64,000 bases of DNA from Mucor racemosus. Its lineage: Eukaryota > Mucoromycota > Mucoromycetes > Mucorales > Mucoraceae. Positions within the stretch are counted from its first letter, which is position 1. Each line of letters starts with the position of its first letter. The position numbers and the translations under genes are program-made. Of this stretch, positions 13,086 to 24,721 are shown in pieces. The DNA lies in assembly GCA_027405735.1 (NCBI GenBank), contig JAPEHQ010000002.1, forward strand, positions 1,302,001 through 1,366,000. Direction: 5' to 3'. The notes beneath the pieces are model-generated. The model was not told the origin of the DNA. It saw only the letters and a list, made by a program, of their open reading frames with translations, and made no database searches.

Positions 13086-14100
13086 TTATGTGTGAAATCA
13101 ATATAAAATTGGATATTTGTAAATTAAGAAAATTTGATTGAAAAAAAAAATAGTAAAGAGAAGAAAAAGAGAGAAAGAAAGAGAAAAAAAAGATTCAAAT
13201 GTTTAAAAAGAGGATACGGAGCTTGTAACAAAAAAAGAAGAAACAATTATTTGACTTGAAAATTCATGATAAGATGTTCTTTCATGATAATAAATCATCT
13301 TATTTTTAATAGAAAAAAACATTATTTTCTGGGATGATACGTTATAATTTTGCAAAATATCTTGCTTCATTTCATTCTTTCAATATCGTATCATCATTTA
13401 ACTTGTATTTTCACAGCTTCACATGTATAAAATTTGCAGTGCCCTTCCGAAAAAAAAATCAAAGTTTGCGGTTACTCAAAAAGCAATATTTCTCTCGGGA
13501 ATTCGAACGTCAACCTCATAAGCCGTTTTACATTACACCAACATTTAAGGCACAGAACCGATGCACTATTTAGGTGATAATGTATCTAGAATTTATGGTA
13601 ACATTGGTTTATAATATATAATGTTGTCGATTGTGGGGTCATTCATTTATCGAGAGGTTGAAAGCAGGATAAGGTGATCAAAATGAGACGCCCAACAGGT
13701 ACTTTCACTGGCTAAATCTAGAAAATAAGAAAAAAAGAGAGGATAAAAAGCCGCCTTTACGTGTGGAGGCGATGTACAATATGAGGTTTTAACGCATCAA
13801 TCAATACTCACCAGGTACCCAAGCAGTCAGTATATAATAAATATCTTACAACTATGTACGGATTTAATGTAATTGCTAGCATTTGTTTCCATCTGTTGCA
13901 AAGTTCGGGGGTTAAATTAAGATAATGATCCAGAAATATATTATTTGATTGAATCTACATTTTAGTGTGAATTTGACACTGGCTTTATCTAAATCTCCTT
14001 CTCGTTTCATACAAATTTATATCTCTATTTTGTCTAAATTTTATTTCTGTTTCGTTTAAAAAAATAACAAAAACGTCTGAATTTCAAGTGTAAAGCCTAT
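13086..14100. other. PAS kinase upstream region and AT-rich DNA
   Basis: Contains an A/G-rich stretch at about 13139-13195 (complement of a pyrimidine-rich leader), probably 5' UTR or promoter of the minus-strand kinase. Beyond about 13300 no gene is supported. A decayed tRNA-like sequence on the minus strand (about 13490-13565) is discussed under rejected items. Confidence 0.4.
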
Positions 14101-14349
14101 ATTATGATCGAATTGGTCATTTTTTTTTAGAATTATTATGAATACAGATTATATGTTTAACCGTAACATTGGTGGTTCCGACCTCAACTAGAATACGGAT
14201 TGGCAATCAGCACTTTTAACATGCAAAACATCTGCGAAATAGAGAGATGTCAAAATTAATGTCTATGTCAAATCTTTGGTGGGCGATCTTATATTTCAAC
14301 CAAGATCATGCTTCACATAACTAACCTTTCAAGCATTAAATATCGTATT

Positions 14350-14980
14350 GCTATTCTCCAGACACAATTTATATACAAATTTCTCAGCCCTCCAGACGAT
14401 TCATTGCTGATAAAACTGCTTCCACACCTTCAATCTCTCCGAACCAAGTCAAAATGATCCAAAGTTGCAAACCCACTCTTCTAGAAAACACTGATAAATC
14501 AATCAAGCAATCTGAACCCTACCACCTTCAAGTCTAAACGAAGTGAATTCTTGAAAAATAGTTATAATAACAAACTACTGGAAAAGCACTCTAAATTGCT
14601 TGCTTGTTGTCGATCAGAACTAACGGCTGATCCCATTCTATGGCTTACAATGACTCGCGTAGAGAAAGAACGTTACTTACGATGGCGATTAGGTTGGCTT
14701 CCTCTTGGTAAACTACAACTCTGCCCTTTCCAACCTTTTGAAATTTTCAATAAACGACATAGCATCCAATGTTTACAGATGCATAATCGTTTGTTTTTAC
14801 CCCAAACAATTGAGAATCTCCTTTCTTTCTGTTGAATAAACTACCACGGAAAACAAAGAGGATCCCAAAGCTCTAATCGCAGTTCCTGCAAAAAATCCAG
14901 GTAACCTTTTCATTCAACAGCTCTCCTCCACAACTTATAGATTCTAATTCTGATATCTTTATTATCATCATCTTGTAACT
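14350..14980 (+). pseudogene. LINE 3'-region fragment
   Basis: The 14551-14835 frame reads KLLACCRSELTADPILWL, then RYLRWRLGWLPLGKLQLCP and HSIQCLQMHNRLFLPQTIEN. To my recollection this style of sequence occurs in the C-terminal, post-RT part of LINE ORFs in Mucoromycotina. Flanking frames are broken (stops near 14460 and 14835). Two imperfect copies of a roughly 50-bp sequence (14119-14168 and 15092-15140) bracket the fragment. Assignment is by recollection of the family; a protein search is needed to confirm it. Confidence 0.45.
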
Positions 14981-16590
14981 TTATACTTTAACATTCCCAA
15001 TGATCTCAATTGAGGTTTCCACTCTTTTATCACTTTTCGATCTGACTAGGGCAATATAGAATATCAAAGATGCTACGTGCCCATTGATCATTTGTTTTTT
15101 AAAATTATTACGAATAAAATTATATATTTAACCGTATTATAATCGAATTAAAGTTAAGATTTAACCTCGTAAATTCTAATCAGTAATTCTATGGAAACTA
15201 AATTCCTTAAATTGCAATTAACGACAGTTGTGAGATGATATAAAGTTTTCTATCCCATGACCTTTGGTACCTTAATTAGTTTTATATACAGTTGATCCAA
15301 TAAATTATGTTGTCCGGGTCGGACAGCATATCGGCCAATCAGGAATTAAATTCGCTCTCATAGGAACAAAATGTCGTCCAATCAGAAATAAGTTTTCGCT
15401 GCCATAGGAAAATAAAGTGGTAAAATCAGTTAATTAAATCAATGTAATCTACTTCAAGACCATCAATTTTTAGAAAGTCTTTATTCTAAATAAATACGCA
15501 TGCACTTTTACACATATATATAGAAGAATAACAGGTTTTTTTTATTTAATAACTTGAGATGTGATTATACTAGCCTAAAGGAGGCTTCAAATAAAATAAT
15601 AGCGATAAAAGTGAAGTACAATGTTAGTACATTATAAACTAAAACTCGAAGAGATTGTAATTAAATTCACGAAATAAAAGGGATTAATAACAAAAAAAAA
15701 ACTACCTTGGAATAACAGTGATACTGCAGAAACAAGTGAAGCTGAAAATGCACGTAACAGTTCAGGATTTATATTATGACCGCCATCCCATAACCTTTAT
15801 ACGATAGTGGTAAAAGGTTAGAACTTGCTACTACAATCGGCCTGGTGTCCCCATGATGCACCCATTGCCAAGCCTCAAAGCCATGAAGACAATGACCGGC
15901 GGACGTATTGGCGGTTACATCAGCTTCTCCCAGGTCTTAATGACTGATTGTATTTACTCAGCTACTTCTCTTTTTCTTAACCTTGCAAAAGTAGAAATGA
16001 TTAATACCTTGCTCCTATTTTAATACAGAGTTTACCTCTTTAAAAATTCCTTCGTAATTTCAGAGTCTAGCATTTTAAAAAGCACTTGTCATTTTCAGAT
16101 TGTGTAGATTAAAAAGAGAGCAAGTGCATTTATGGATCACCCATTTTAGGTATTAAAAATTTTGAATGGTAATTTATGAAAAACTGTTTTTCTGAATAAT
16201 AAAATAAAACCAACTTTGATTGACATTAGTAAATATATAAGTATAAGTATCAATGACATTTAAATATTACCAAAAGGTGTTGGTGAGTAAAATATATAAT
16301 ATAAGGATAATGAGAAAATAAAAGAAAAGGTAGGAAAGAAAAAAACTGCCGCAGGCCGATGGACAAGATGGATTTATGATGTTGAGAAATGGCTTTCGGA
16401 ATTTAAAATAATAGTAGAATAAAATGAATAGATCAGATAATATGTTACTGATCGTTATAAAGTAATATGTGTAATATATTTAAGAGTAATAACTATCAAG
16501 AGTAAATAATAAAAGATAAATAATAAAAGATAAATAATTGATGATTTCCTTAAGATAAACTTTGGAAGTATTCAATAAAGGTTACTTATA
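14981..16590. other. Intergenic AT-rich DNA with a small GC-richer island
   Basis: No gene supported. 15300-15415 holds two diverged tandem copies of a roughly 60-bp unit containing CCAATCAG. 15770-15930 is GC-richer than its surroundings and is open in one plus frame (HPLPSLKAMKTMTGGRIGGY), which may be decayed coding sequence of unknown origin. Confidence 0.35.
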
Positions 16591-16600
16591 TGGTGTAATT

Positions 16601-16970
16601 CTGTCTATTAGTAACAGAAAGGTTCCTTTATAAGATTTACGATACAAAAATTATGGTGCCATTTCTTAATTTAAAAGGATGTATTAAATTAATGCACTTA
16701 AGAGGAGATTTTCCTATCTATTAGTAACAGAATGTATTCCAAAGTTAAGATTTGTAAATAACAATATTGATGGTCTCCTAACGACTTAACAAGGATGTAT
16801 TCAAATAATGTACTTAAGAGGATAGTCTTCTGTCTATTAGTAACAGAATGTATTCCAAGCTTAAGATTTGTAATAAACAATATTGATGGTCTCCTAACGA
16901 CTTAACAAGGATGTATTCAATAATGTACCTAAGAGGATAGTTATCTATTATATAGAATGTATTCCAGGCT
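16601..16970. repeat. Tandem repeat, about 116-bp unit, about four copies
   Basis: The landmark CTATTAGTAACAGAA recurs at about 16603, 16719 and 16835, with a degenerate fourth copy near 16945. The landmarks ATGTATTCCAA, GATGGTCTCCTAACGACTTA and AAGGATGTATTCAA recur at the same spacing. The first copy is the most diverged and the fourth has lost part of the unit. No coding frame is shared. Confidence 0.8.
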
Positions 16971-18540
16971 TAAGATTTAGATTATAAGCAAGTAAAAAGA
17001 TACTAATTTATAAGAAATTGAGATTTTAAATAAGAAAAGAACTAATTTTTATTTAATATCATATTTTGGTGGCATATTTATAGAAAAAGATTGTTATTGT
17101 ACAGTATTACTGATTTAAGGATTGAATTTGTGTAGAGGATAATATTTTAAGGGCCGACAAGGTCTGGTTTGCAACAATGATGAGAATTGAACCTAATAAG
17201 GCATATTTGGTTTGATAAATCGATCTTGTACGACCATCTTTTTCAACTGTTCAATCATGGATATCATCAACATTACAAACTTACATTTTAAACTGTATTC
17301 ATATGCGACAAAAGTAGTTCATAACGCAGATCAAATATCACAAATTCGCTTAAACTTTCTGAAATCAACGCTTTTAATGATATATTTCAATGATTTCCGG
17401 TCATTCCCAGTGTTCGGGTGCGCACCAAACGAATGGCTTCATCCAATAGACTCGATTCATTGCAATTTCATTGCTTTTTTCACGAATTTATTTCATCTCG
17501 ATTTTTGCCTTAACATACCTCATCCAAAATCTCAATTTTGATAAAATTCATTTTTTGACCCGAAATATGAGACTTTTTATTAAGAAATTAATAGAGATTT
17601 TATGACCAAAATAACGCTAACTTTACATTGGCGGCATTTATTTTGACTTTGCAGGCTGAATATTTTAAATTTTGCCAGAAAAACTGAAATCTTACATATT
17701 TATTATTTCTGAAACATTTTAAGTCAAAGTAAACAAAATAAAAAATTTTATTATAAATATCAGTTTTAATTACATACTTTTTTTTATTAAGATTTGTATA
17801 GTTAAGCACATAAATTGTACTGCAAAAACTCTTTGAAAGGCAATTTTTTTTTCGAAAATGTCAATCCAGGGAAAAAATCCGCCAGTTGCGACTTTTACTT
17901 TTAACCACCGATAGAACCGATTTTTAGGTTTCTGAATACCTTTTATTCATGTTATAACAATACTAGAGGTTGAAATCAAACAATATAATGCTAATAAAAG
18001 AATCTCTATTTACATATCAGCAAAAAAAATTGAATTACCTTTATCTTTCTTTTTCAGAAAATCTAATTTTGATACGGTAACTGCAGTAATTCAAATCTAT
18101 CCCATAATTTGAGTATATCCATATGCAAATGTTCATCAGCTATACACTACTTTACTAGATTTAAGTTGCTAGACTTGATATATATATTTATCCGTATTTG
18201 TGCAGCCATTCTGAGTCTAGCTACGATGTGTAATGCAGAAAGCAAGTGCATTTTAGCTGTTTTAAAGATCTTTCGCCTCCCGAAGCGCACTTGCTAATGC
18301 TCTATTCACAGAAGGTCTACTTTCCTCGAACGAGATACAAGATGATTGAATTAAAGATTCTAATTGATATACATTCTTATTATTATGCCTTTAAAGCATT
18401 CTTAAATTGAGATGGTGTTGCCAGTGTCATTCAGCAATTTTGAAGAAGCGCATATTGGGTTTTATCAGTGACGGTGCGATAGGAACTGACTGATGGGGAC
18501 GCGAGGAAAGACACTACTTCTTTTTGTTAATTCAACATAA
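16971..18540. other. AT-rich intergenic DNA
   Basis: No gene or recognisable repeat seen. Open frames here (for example 17212-17541) show no conserved features. The segment just before 18541 (about 18420-18540) is the likely promoter and 5' UTR of EMC2. Confidence 0.4.
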
Positions 18541-19620
18541 ATGAGCAAGTTTAATCACAAAGAAGCAGTTGAGGAACTCCAACATTATAGACTCACGAAC
18601 GAGCGTAACTCTGAAAGAGTTTCTCTTCTCGGAGCTAGACTTATCAAAGATAATTATACTACAAAACTTGGTGATGCCAGTAAGAAAGATGCTTGAAATA
18701 ATTGAAATTTGAAACTAGTATCCTTACATAACTAAATTAAATAGTCTGGCCCTTTTATGAACAAGTCGCGATCGCTGCACTTGATGTCCAAGATTTAGCT
18801 CTTGCTGATGTAAGTCTACTCTGCGGTAAATGTATTGGATATTCAACTCTAATTTTGATATTGTTTTTCAGTCCTGTATCGATAAACTCAAGGCACGCTT
18901 CACAGAAAAGTCGCTTAGATTTCGTCGCTTATTAGGTATGCGATTTGAAGCACAAGGAAAATTAGATGAAGCACAAGAAGTGTACGATACAATCCTTCAA
19001 GAAGATGATACCAATATGGTAAAAAGAAAAAAAGAAAAGAACACGATTATTACAATAAAAAAGCTCAACTAACTAGGATCTTTTCTTCAATTTAGCTGGC
19101 TTCTAAGCGTCAAATTGCATTACTAAAGACAAGAAATAAGGATACAGACATGATTGAAGCTTTAACAAAATATTTAGATACTTATTACGATGACCATGAA
19201 GCCTGGTTGGAATTATGTGACACTTATCTCTCTAAATACATGTACGATCAAGCTGCTTATTGTTGCGAGGAAATCATTATTCTTCAACCCTCAAATCATG
19301 TATTTGTACTCAAATACGCAGAGATTCTGTACACCTTAAATCATTTACCATTGGCATTAAAACACTATTGTAAAGTTTTGGAATTATGTACTGATAATGT
19401 GAGAGCACTTTATGGATTACAATTGGTAATATCGAATACTATTGCAACATGATAAAGACACTGATACGTTTTATTTTAGTGTGCAAACAAATTATTGAAG
19501 TCAAATGAAGTTGATCATGCATCTGATTTACATGCTTTAGCAACTGAACGTTTATTAGAAGTTTATAAAAAGGAACCTGAATCAATCAAGAAAATTGTAC
19601 AAGAGTATTTGTCAAATTAA
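18541..19620 (+). CDS. EMC2: ER membrane protein complex subunit 2 (TPR protein, EMC2/TTC35)
   Basis: Five exons: 18541-18679, 18745-18809, 18872-19018, 19096-19425, 19480-19620. They give 273 aa with all intron phases consistent. EMC2 is a cytosolic TPR-repeat subunit of the ER membrane protein complex, which inserts tail-anchored and multipass proteins. Sequence support: SERVSLLGARLIKDN near the N terminus, RFRRLLGMRFEAQGKLDEAQ (TPR with the family's GMR.EA.G...A), DTDMIEALTKYLDTYYDDHEAWLEL, and YAEILYT followed by ALKHYCKVLEL. Human and yeast EMC2 are a little longer (about 290-300 aa). Intact. Confidence 0.88.
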
Positions 19621-19896
19621 TCAGTAATAAAAATCAATCTTTCATAAAGAATTCCAATTAGCTTTGTTTTTACAGGTAGTAAATACCTCGAAATATCTTG
19701 GTTTTCTGTAATCTATAAAGAAGAAACATGTGCCTGATGTGAATAATTATAATTTGAAATAGACAAGCTATAGATCATGTATACACTATATACTGAAGCA
19801 ATGTTTTTCTCCCAATGCAAGCACACACTTACATACATGGGCAACTATTTAACTTTCTTGGCATTATCTGATAAGCACTAAAGTAATCGTACAGCT

Positions 19897-20527
19897 TGTG
19901 CTAGATAGGTTTTTTTTTTTTTTTTTTTTTTTTTTGTAGATTAATATTTTATTTATTCAAATATTATGGATGAGGGACACATCGCGGAGTGGTGGACCTC
20001 GAAAAACGGCGAAGGGGGAATGCTTATTTGTTATATTAATGTGAAGAAGGGATCAATTTATCAATATGACAAACTGCCCGAGAAGAAAAGTTGAGAACCT
20101 CCGGGTTTTGGTTCCCGTCGAGCCAGTACAAATTCCACATCTGCCAAAAGGTGGTGGAGAGAACGGAAATATACTTGGATTTATCTTTGACAAAGTTAGG
20201 TAAGTGAAGATACCGGATGAAGCCATATAAAATTTCTTTAGTAATGGGATATTGAGGATAGTAAGTCTTTAAATGTCTTGCCACAAGGACCATTTTACTG
20301 GAGAATCTATGATAAAATGCCGTAAGGTATCCACTCCAGAACCACAGAAAGAACATATGTTGTTGGTAACAGCACCAAAAGTAACCAGATAGGATTTATG
20401 CGTGATACATTTAGACACTGCGCGGTACAAAACGGTTCTAGCTAATGGATGCATGGCTGTGGTCCACATAACTTTAGCCACTTTATTAGAGAGCTTGGGG
20501 CCTTTACGCACGCTGTGCTAGATAGGT
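19897..20527 (-). mobile_element. 5'-truncated LINE with 14-bp target-site duplication
   Basis: The direct repeat TGTGCTAGATAGGT occurs at 19897-19910 and 20514-20527. Between them lies a minus-strand LINE 3' end: a T run at 19911-19935 is the poly(A) tail on the complementary strand, and minus-strand frames encode MHPLARTVLYRAVSKCITHK and CSFCGSGVDTLRHFI, a zinc-finger-like C-terminal module of LINE proteins. The frame is broken near 20270-20356, where it continues in another frame as ILYGFIRYLHLPNFVKDKSK. The copy is only 603 bp, so it was dead on arrival. It sits 276 bp downstream of the EMC2 stop codon. Confidence 0.88.
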
Positions 20528-22148
20528 ATTACCCAATAATAATAATAAAACATACGCCTTTTGCCAAACTGATGTCGTGAAACAAGGCTGAAACTCTTAC
20601 AGAAAATGGTTAGCAATCTGCTTGAACCGCTCCCTTATTGATAAAGTTTACGTTTCAGTATCTAGTCTTGCATCTTCGCCGTTTAACGAAAGGGACTTGG
20701 ATACAACTGACGAAATTATAAAAAAACTCAAACATGTAACAGGAAATACTCCAGATAAAGCAATACTACAGCATATAGACTGAAAACCCATCACTGACTT
20801 TCTATTTGATTCACGATAGATATGTTGGAGTATTTTCAATCTGTTCTTCAGTGAATTCGACATAGAAAAACATACAAATTGCTTGGTCTTTCGATATTTC
20901 CATTTTGGTGAAACAAAGTGATGACAGTTGATAGCAATTAAAATAAAAAAAAATAGATGATATAAAAAATAAGATGTATGGCTAAAAACTAAGACAGATG
21001 AAACAAGACGGATAGAAAGCAAGACGGATAGAAAGCAAGACGGATGAAAGAAGACGGATGGCGACACTCTTTCATTTAAAAGCGCAACACTTTAACTTTT
21101 TTTTTTTGCGACATCATTTTGACAAAGAATGCCGAGTATTCAAGGAAAGATATATCAAAATGATTAGGTTTCACCAAAAATACCTTATATTGAAACTTTA
21201 AAGAGCAGCGCATTTTGATAATTACGGATATCTTGAACGCTCGGAAATACACCAAATGATTGTCTTCGTTCAGCAAGTGCATCCTATTGCCTTTTTTCAA
21301 TTTTTGCAACACTTGAGTTTTCCGTGATTTTTCATCAGTTATACCTCATGGAAACTAGTAATTTTTAAGAATGTTCATTTTTGGCACTGAAAATGAGAGT
21401 TTTTACTAAGATACATAGTAGATATGAAATGACCGTATGACTTCATTGCTGTGTTTTACGACATTTAATACATAAACCGTTATTTTAGTTATCGATAATA
21501 AAAAACTATTTTAGCACAAAAAGTTCAAAGCAAAAAATACTAGTAAATAGAAAATATAAAGTAACATCATACTCAATTAATATGTTTTGGTGGGTAGTTA
21601 GAAGATGTTGACAGAAACAATTCAAAACGTTTAAAATTTTTCGCATTTTTACGCAGAACATGGCTCTGTAAACAATCGTTTTGTGTTTTAAACATCTGAT
21701 GTCGATCACTATTATATTACAAATGGATGTAGATTGCAAAATACATCAAAAGCTTATATTTACTGTGCAAAAATGCATCTATGGAAATGAAACCACAAAT
21801 CTTGTGTGTTCATATTTGCTTGTATATAAGATGTATACTTGTAATTGATATGTATCTGTATTATAAATTACAAGATATTGCTACTTTTTGCTATTTTTTG
21901 ATTGCGTTTGATAGATGTCTTGTCGTTTTTTTATGGTTTAATTGCATTTTCTCTGATTTATATCAAGAGAAGGCAAATGGGTAAAATATATATATATATT
22001 CTCTGGTTTATTCGGATGCATTTTTATTTAAATCATAAATTTGTTTGCCAATCAAACTTAATATTATGTAATAAACATGAAAGTATAGCTTTTATTCATG
22101 TGGGAATATCATTGTTTAATGACCGTGGATCCACAGATATCTTGTATA
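20528..22148. other. AT-rich intergenic DNA with a short GACGGAT minisatellite
   Basis: No gene supported. 20990-21062 contains five or so diverged repeats of a unit like AAGACGGATAGAAAGC, giving a purine-rich plus strand. ORFs in this interval lack conserved features. The part next to 22149 is probably the 3' UTR of the minus-strand kinase gene. Confidence 0.45.
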
Positions 22149-23051
22149 TTAACCTTTCGTGAATATAGTCATCATGGCATTTGGCGTTAATTTTGTTTTT
22201 AATGTCATAATGTCAAGAGCCTCAGCTGTTCCCCATCGGCAAATCACGGTATCTAGATTTTGCTCGCTGTGAGAAACCATTTTTTTGGCCCATTTGACTT
22301 TTCCCTGCATGCCGCCTGTTACATCTGCAACTGTCATTTGTTCAGTATCATTGTTACTTTGCTGATCTTGTTGGTCGGTAATATTGTCAACCTTTATATG
22401 TTGAATTAATTCATTATCTTCATCAGGATACAATTTTGGATCGAGCTTATAAATACCACAGACATCTGTTATAAATACACATCGACATACCTGTGGTAAT
22501 AATCGAGTTAACTGGTACATGATGATATCACCAGACAGAATAGTGCATCCTCTAATTTGATCTAGGACAGCGTCACCGTGTAATACAGGTACAAATCCTA
22601 ATGAAAGATATTTGTTGACTCGGGTTGCCATGGTAACAAATTCATCGGAGGGTGTTTCCTCACAGTTGATAGTTTCAATGTAATCGATAGGCGACATGGT
22701 CAGTGCTGGCACATTTCTCTGCTCTAATTTCGAAACAATTTTTTGACATAATATTTGCAAACAGTTCCTAATGTGTGAATAGCCTTTTAAATAGTTTGAA
22801 TCTGGCAGATTTGATGTATTTTGAGAAGATGACCAGCCTGATTTCAGTTTGTATTTTACTGCTTGAGGATGTCCAAAACTACCTGCACCATGAACTAGTA
22901 TTAATTGATGACCTGCCCCTTTTAATATTTCATAAGCAGTTGCCACTTGATCTAATAAAATAGATAATTCATTTTCTGGTGCTAGTTCACAGATTCCTTT
23001 TTTATTTGTGATAGCAGCACCACCCAGCTTGACTATAACAACTTTATCCAT
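22149..23051 (-). CDS. Isopentenyl phosphate kinase (amino acid kinase superfamily)
   Basis: Single exon, 300 aa. Isopentenyl phosphate kinase phosphorylates isopentenyl monophosphate to the diphosphate with ATP, in the alternative branch of the mevalonate route or as a salvage/regulatory step. Motifs: VVIVKLGGAAITNK at the N terminus (residues 4-17, Lys and Gly-rich phosphate loop), LVHGAGSFGHP (about 66-76, with the His expected for substrate phosphate binding), VLHGDAVLD, LSGDIIMYQLT, VFITDVCGIY and DVTGGMQGKV. All are family hallmarks. The start at MDKVV (23051) is preferred; an in-frame ATG at 23099 would add 16 hydrophobic residues, which is not usual for this soluble enzyme. The gene is divergent from the one at 23289, across 237 bp. 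The family is not universal in fungi. Confidence 0.88.
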   Translation of the reverse strand: MDKVVIVKLGGAAITNKKGICELAPENELSILLDQVATAYEILKGAGHQLILVHGAGSFGHPQAVKYKLKSGWSSSQNTSNLPDSNYLKGYSHIRNCLQILCQKIVSKLEQRNVPALTMSPIDYIETINCEETPSDEFVTMATRVNKYLSLGFVPVLHGDAVLDQIRGCTILSGDIIMYQLTRLLPQVCRCVFITDVCGIYKLDPKLYPDEDNELIQHIKVDNITDQQDQQSNNDTEQMTVADVTGGMQGKVKWAKKMVSHSEQNLDTVICRWGTAEALDIMTLKTKLTPNAMMTIFTKG

Positions 23052-23288
23052 TTCCAAAAAGATGAAAAAAAGGGACGCACAAAATAATAAACAAAACAAG
23101 GAAGGGCCTCATTTTAATATCAGCACACAGAGAAAAACCTTGCAGATCTAAATTAAAATGGTAATCATTAACTGTAAATTTACCCGTTCATCTACTATAG
23201 ACAAGTTACAAGAATAGATAATATGCAAGTTAACTTTTTGGTTTATTTTTGTCTCTCTTTTTTCCCTTTCTTTACATCTTTTTAAAAA
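23052..23288. promoter_or_regulatory. Divergent promoter between the IPK gene and the 23289 gene
   Basis: The two start codons are 237 bp apart on opposite strands, so the region must carry both promoters and 5' UTRs. A pyrimidine-rich tract (23251-23282) lies just before the plus-strand ATG. No specific factor site is claimed. Confidence 0.5.
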
Positions 23289-23858
23289 ATGCTATCTTCC
23301 TCCCCACCAGCAACTCATGATTCTCTCATGTTTGAATTGGATGATGAAGATACAAATGTGAATTCAACAGCAACTCCAAATGCTCATGAATTCTTAAACT
23401 TTTCTCGAAGAATCACTGAAAGATCATTGAAGAGACCAGTTGATACTCAAGTTGGTATAGCTTATGGAAGAGATTTGCTTTTTTCTCAGCGCAATAAACC
23501 ATTGAAAAATGCAGTGAAAATATCTTCACCGCTTGTTCATACTAATGCAGTCAATTCAACTGTGCCTGTACATACTAACAATAACATTAATCACAGTAAA
23601 ATAATTCATAATAAAACTAAACCATTTCATCCTCATCAAAAAGTTACCTCTCCTTATTTATCAACAACATCGACAGCAGCATCGTCACCACAGCAATCCC
23701 AAAATACTACGGTTATCAGTAAAAGCAGCTCACTCGATGAATTAGTAGCAGATGTCCTGAATTATATGGAATCGTGCCCTGATCAATCAGCTTACTCATA
23801 TGACCTTGCAATACTTAAACCAAGGTTGGAGGCAATTAGTAGTGATAAAACACGATAA
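23289..23858 (+). CDS. Small protein of unknown function, disordered with a structured C-terminal end
   Basis: Single exon, 189 aa. The N terminus (SLMFELDDEDTN) is acidic, and the middle (about 70-140) is rich in Ser, Thr, Asn, His and Pro and probably disordered. The C terminus (about 147-185) reads DELVADVLNYMESCPDQSAY then DLAILKPRLEAI and looks helical. HEFLNFSRRITERSL (about 33-47) may be a short helix. I do not recognise the family. Coding is supported by the continuous frame, balanced codon use, a pyrimidine-rich leader and its position divergent from the kinase. It could be a small nuclear or cytoskeletal adaptor, but nothing in the sequence decides that. Confidence 0.7.
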   Translation: MLSSSPPATHDSLMFELDDEDTNVNSTATPNAHEFLNFSRRITERSLKRPVDTQVGIAYGRDLLFSQRNKPLKNAVKISSPLVHTNAVNSTVPVHTNNNINHSKIIHNKTKPFHPHQKVTSPYLSTTSTAASSPQQSQNTTVISKSSSLDELVADVLNYMESCPDQSAYSYDLAILKPRLEAISSDKTR

Positions 23859-24614
23859 GTTACATATAATAAAGTTTTGACTATAATTCTCATACACGTG
23901 GCTCATTTTATATCTATACGGATTAACCATTTTAAAGGAAATTCATATAAAACCTTAATAAATATATACACAGACAAATAAAGATGTGCATCTAGGCATA
24001 TTTGTTGACATCTCATTCTTTCTCATGAATATTCTTTTAAAGTGACACCATATCACTGTAATTATAATCAGTATCTCTTTCTTTATTATTTACTCTTTTT
24101 TCTTCATCAAATTGTATTGAATGACGTTTTCCTGTGTAGTACAATGACTATAAACCACCATTATCACAACTGGAATTCAATACAATAAAGCTTTTGTATC
24201 TAATTGATCAAATATGGAAAGTAGAGCTGTCTTTGATTTGGTTACAAACTCTTTATTTTTTTATTTTTGACATATGCACGCATTAGTATGGTTAATTGGG
24301 AGGTATAGTTTCTATTCGTGTATATGCTAATACATTATTTACATTAAAGTGTATTGTTTGATCTGCATCCTTTTTTTTTATATAAAGCTATCGGACTTGC
24401 AACCTGTATTATCAGATCAAGAAAAGGGCCATAGCCCATTAATAACAAGTATTAATGACAGTAGTAGTAAAGAGCTTCGCCCATATACTACCATTATATT
24501 ATCATGACGACTCTATTTAACACAGCGTCATTGATCATGGGTTGAAAGCCGCTAAAGTATAAAATAGAAAACAAAAACAAACAAAAAATTTGCTGAGCGA
24601 GCGACTTTTTAAGC
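23859..24614. other. Intergenic region between the unknown gene and the Cys-rich gene
   Basis: No gene seen. It holds the 3' UTR of the upstream gene and the distal promoter of the Cys-rich gene. Confidence 0.45.
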
Positions 24615-24712
24615 AACAAGATCCCCTTGCCCTCATTTCATCCTCTTACCTTTCTTCTTCTATTTCTCTCTTCCTTTTCTTTCTTTTAATCTATATATTT
24701 TTTTAACTGCCA
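24615..24712 (+). promoter_or_regulatory. Pyrimidine-rich promoter/5' UTR tract
   Basis: Nearly 100 bp dominated by C and T directly upstream of the ATG at 24722. CT-rich tracts of this type are common just before the start codons of well-expressed fungal genes. Inference from composition only. Confidence 0.4.
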
Positions 24713-24721
24713 TATATTAAA

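Noticed and set aside
13490..13565. tRNA-like sequence on the minus strand (GGTGTAATGTAAAACGGC and GACGTTCGAATTCC)
   Set aside because: A- and B-box-like words are present, but neither the T stem nor the acceptor stem pairs. At best it is a decayed tRNA or SINE.
20648..21067. 139-codon minus-strand frame
   Set aside because: Its N-terminal part translates the GACGGAT minisatellite and AT-rich sequence, and no conserved feature is seen.
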